Positions 63,505-64,000 of a stretch of 64,000 nucleotides of DNA are shown here, one piece after another. Numbering within the stretch: position 1 is the stretch's first letter; each line of letters starts with the position of its first letter. Below the pieces are notes generated by a model, which was given only the letters and a program-made list of their open reading frames with translations, was not told the DNA's origin and made no database searches. The translations under genes and the position numbers were made by a program. Source of the DNA: Microcella indica (GTDB lineage: Bacteria > Actinomycetota > Actinomycetes > Actinomycetales > Microbacteriaceae). The stretch spans positions 2,480,001-2,544,000 of the forward strand of contig NZ_CP058670.1 of the NCBI RefSeq assembly GCF_013414345.1, given 5' to 3'.

Positions 63505-63828
63505 ATGGCACGACCCAACAAGTATCCGCGCGAGCTTCGTGAGCGCGCAGTCCGCATGGTCGCCGAGGTGCGGCCTGACTATCCCAGCGAGCACGCCGCG
63601 ATCACCGCGGTCGCCGGCATGCTCGGCATCGGCTCGCCCGAAACGGTCCGAACCTGGATTCGGCGGCAGCAGGTCGATGTCGGCCAACGGCCGGGGGTGA
63701 CCACCGAGGCGCAGGCGGAGATCAAGAAGCTCAAACGAGAGAACGCCGAGTTGCGGCGGGCGAACGAGATATTGAAGGCGGCTTCGGCTTTCTTCGCGGC
63801 CGAACTCGACCGGCCAGCGAAGCGATAG
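63505..63828 (+). CDS. IS3-family transposase OrfA
   Basis: A 107-aa helix-turn-helix protein (YPRELRERAVRMVAEV ... GIGSPETVRTWIRRQQ) followed by a leucine zipper (EIKKLKRENAELRRANEILK). OrfA binds the IS ends and, by -1 frameshifting, is fused to OrfB. Confidence 0.92.
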   Translation: MARPNKYPRELRERAVRMVAEVRPDYPSEHAAITAVAGMLGIGSPETVRTWIRRQQVDVGQRPGVTTEAQAEIKKLKRENAELRRANEILKAASAFFAAELDRPAKR

Positions 63829-64000
63829 TCGCGTTCATCACCGACCACAAGGACCGCAATGATGGTGGCCTGCGATGGGGTGTCGAGTCGATCTGCGCCG
63901 TGCTCACCCAGCATGAGGTGAAGATCGCCCCATCGACCTACTATGACGCCCGCAAGCGTCGACCCTCAGCGCGGCAGGTGTCCGATGAGCGGTGGAAGCC
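63813..64000 (+). CDS. IS3-family transposase OrfB, partial
   Basis: The frame is -1 relative to OrfA and overlaps its end. It reads ASEAIVAFITDHKDRNDGG, GVESICAVLTQHEVKIAPS and TYYDARKRRPSARQVSDERW, the HTH_21-like N-terminus of the rve-type transposase. The catalytic DDE core is outside the window. The exact frameshift site is not obvious; no A-rich slippery run is seen in the overlap. Confidence 0.85.

Larger units (their letters stand above)
51021..64000. mobile_element. Integrative element next to tRNA-Gly, runs past the window
   Basis: From the broken tRNA onward the gene content changes to an integrase, restriction-type helicase fragment, three transposable elements, a cadmium-resistance cargo, a GAF-domain protein and a rolling-circle Rep remnant. 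The right end (attR) is not in the window. Parts such as 59750-61600 are clearly less GC-rich than the flanking chromosome. The island is heavily decayed. Confidence 0.7.
63454..64000 (+). mobile_element. IS3-family insertion sequence, left part
   Basis: The probable left terminus is TGAATCCCCCCGG at 63454, 51 bp before orfA. orfA is complete and orfB runs off the window. The exact tip and target duplication cannot be fixed without the right end. Confidence 0.75.

Overview
The sequence looks like chromosomal DNA of a high-GC actinobacterium, most likely a member of the Microbacteriaceae. Supporting signs are strong G/C bias at third codon positions, frequent GTG starts, a dnaK-grpE-dnaJ-hspR operon with HAIR operators, F420-type enzymes, a treXYZ operon, a C50-carotenoid cluster of the crtE-crtB-crtI-crtYe-crtYf-crtEb type with idi beside it, and many genes with a TANNNT box only 6-7 nt before the start codon (leaderless mRNA pattern). 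Species cannot be told from the sequence alone.

Core chromosome, about 1-50900. It begins with small housekeeping genes: a DUF2256/DUF3253 protein, a DUF4440-like protein, a SpoU methyltransferase, an acyltransferase, a DUF222-HNH protein, a solitary DNA methyltransferase, a HAD phosphatase, a septum-formation-like protein, pyrE and xthA. Next come an AEC transporter, a lipoprotein, a giant LuxR regulator, a DUF6421-SDR pair, and a two-component system followed by an ABC exporter. Then ltaE-like aldolase and an LLM oxidoreductase lead to a remarkable short unit: an ArsR-type operator, a 15-codon peptide with two Cys-Cys pairs, a strong hairpin and a LysE-family exporter. The chaperone block follows (clpB; dnaK-grpE-dnaJ-hspR), with HspR sites upstream of clpB and dnaK. 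After an MFS transporter and a GNAT-AAA+ fusion come treX-treY-treZ (trehalose from glycogen) and the carotenoid operon, which is divergent from idi across only 21 bp. The core ends with a MASE1 histidine kinase divergent from a receiver-only regulator, and dcd.

Mobile region, about 50968 to the end. A tRNA-Gly(CCC) gene loses its 3' part at an integrative element. The element's tyrosine integrase is cut by a 1409-bp IS256-family insertion with a perfect 8-bp target duplication; joining the flanks restores the reading frame. Further in are a small 89-aa gene, the first 388 codons of a type ISP-like restriction/helicase gene cut by a Tn402/Tn5053-like transposon (tniA, tniB, tniR) carrying cmtR-cadD cadmium resistance, a membrane-anchored GAF-domain protein followed by an unlisted 55-aa small gene, and a rolling-circle Rep gene broken at its HUH motif by a second, inverted copy of the same IS256 element and again by an IS3-family element that runs off the window. 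The mobile segment is visibly less GC-rich in its non-transposon parts, which fits horizontal acquisition.

The most interesting candidates for undescribed biology are the Cys-rich leader peptide plus hairpin plus LysE exporter (about 21598-22549) and the TM-GAF plus 55-aa gene pair inside the island (60184-61279).
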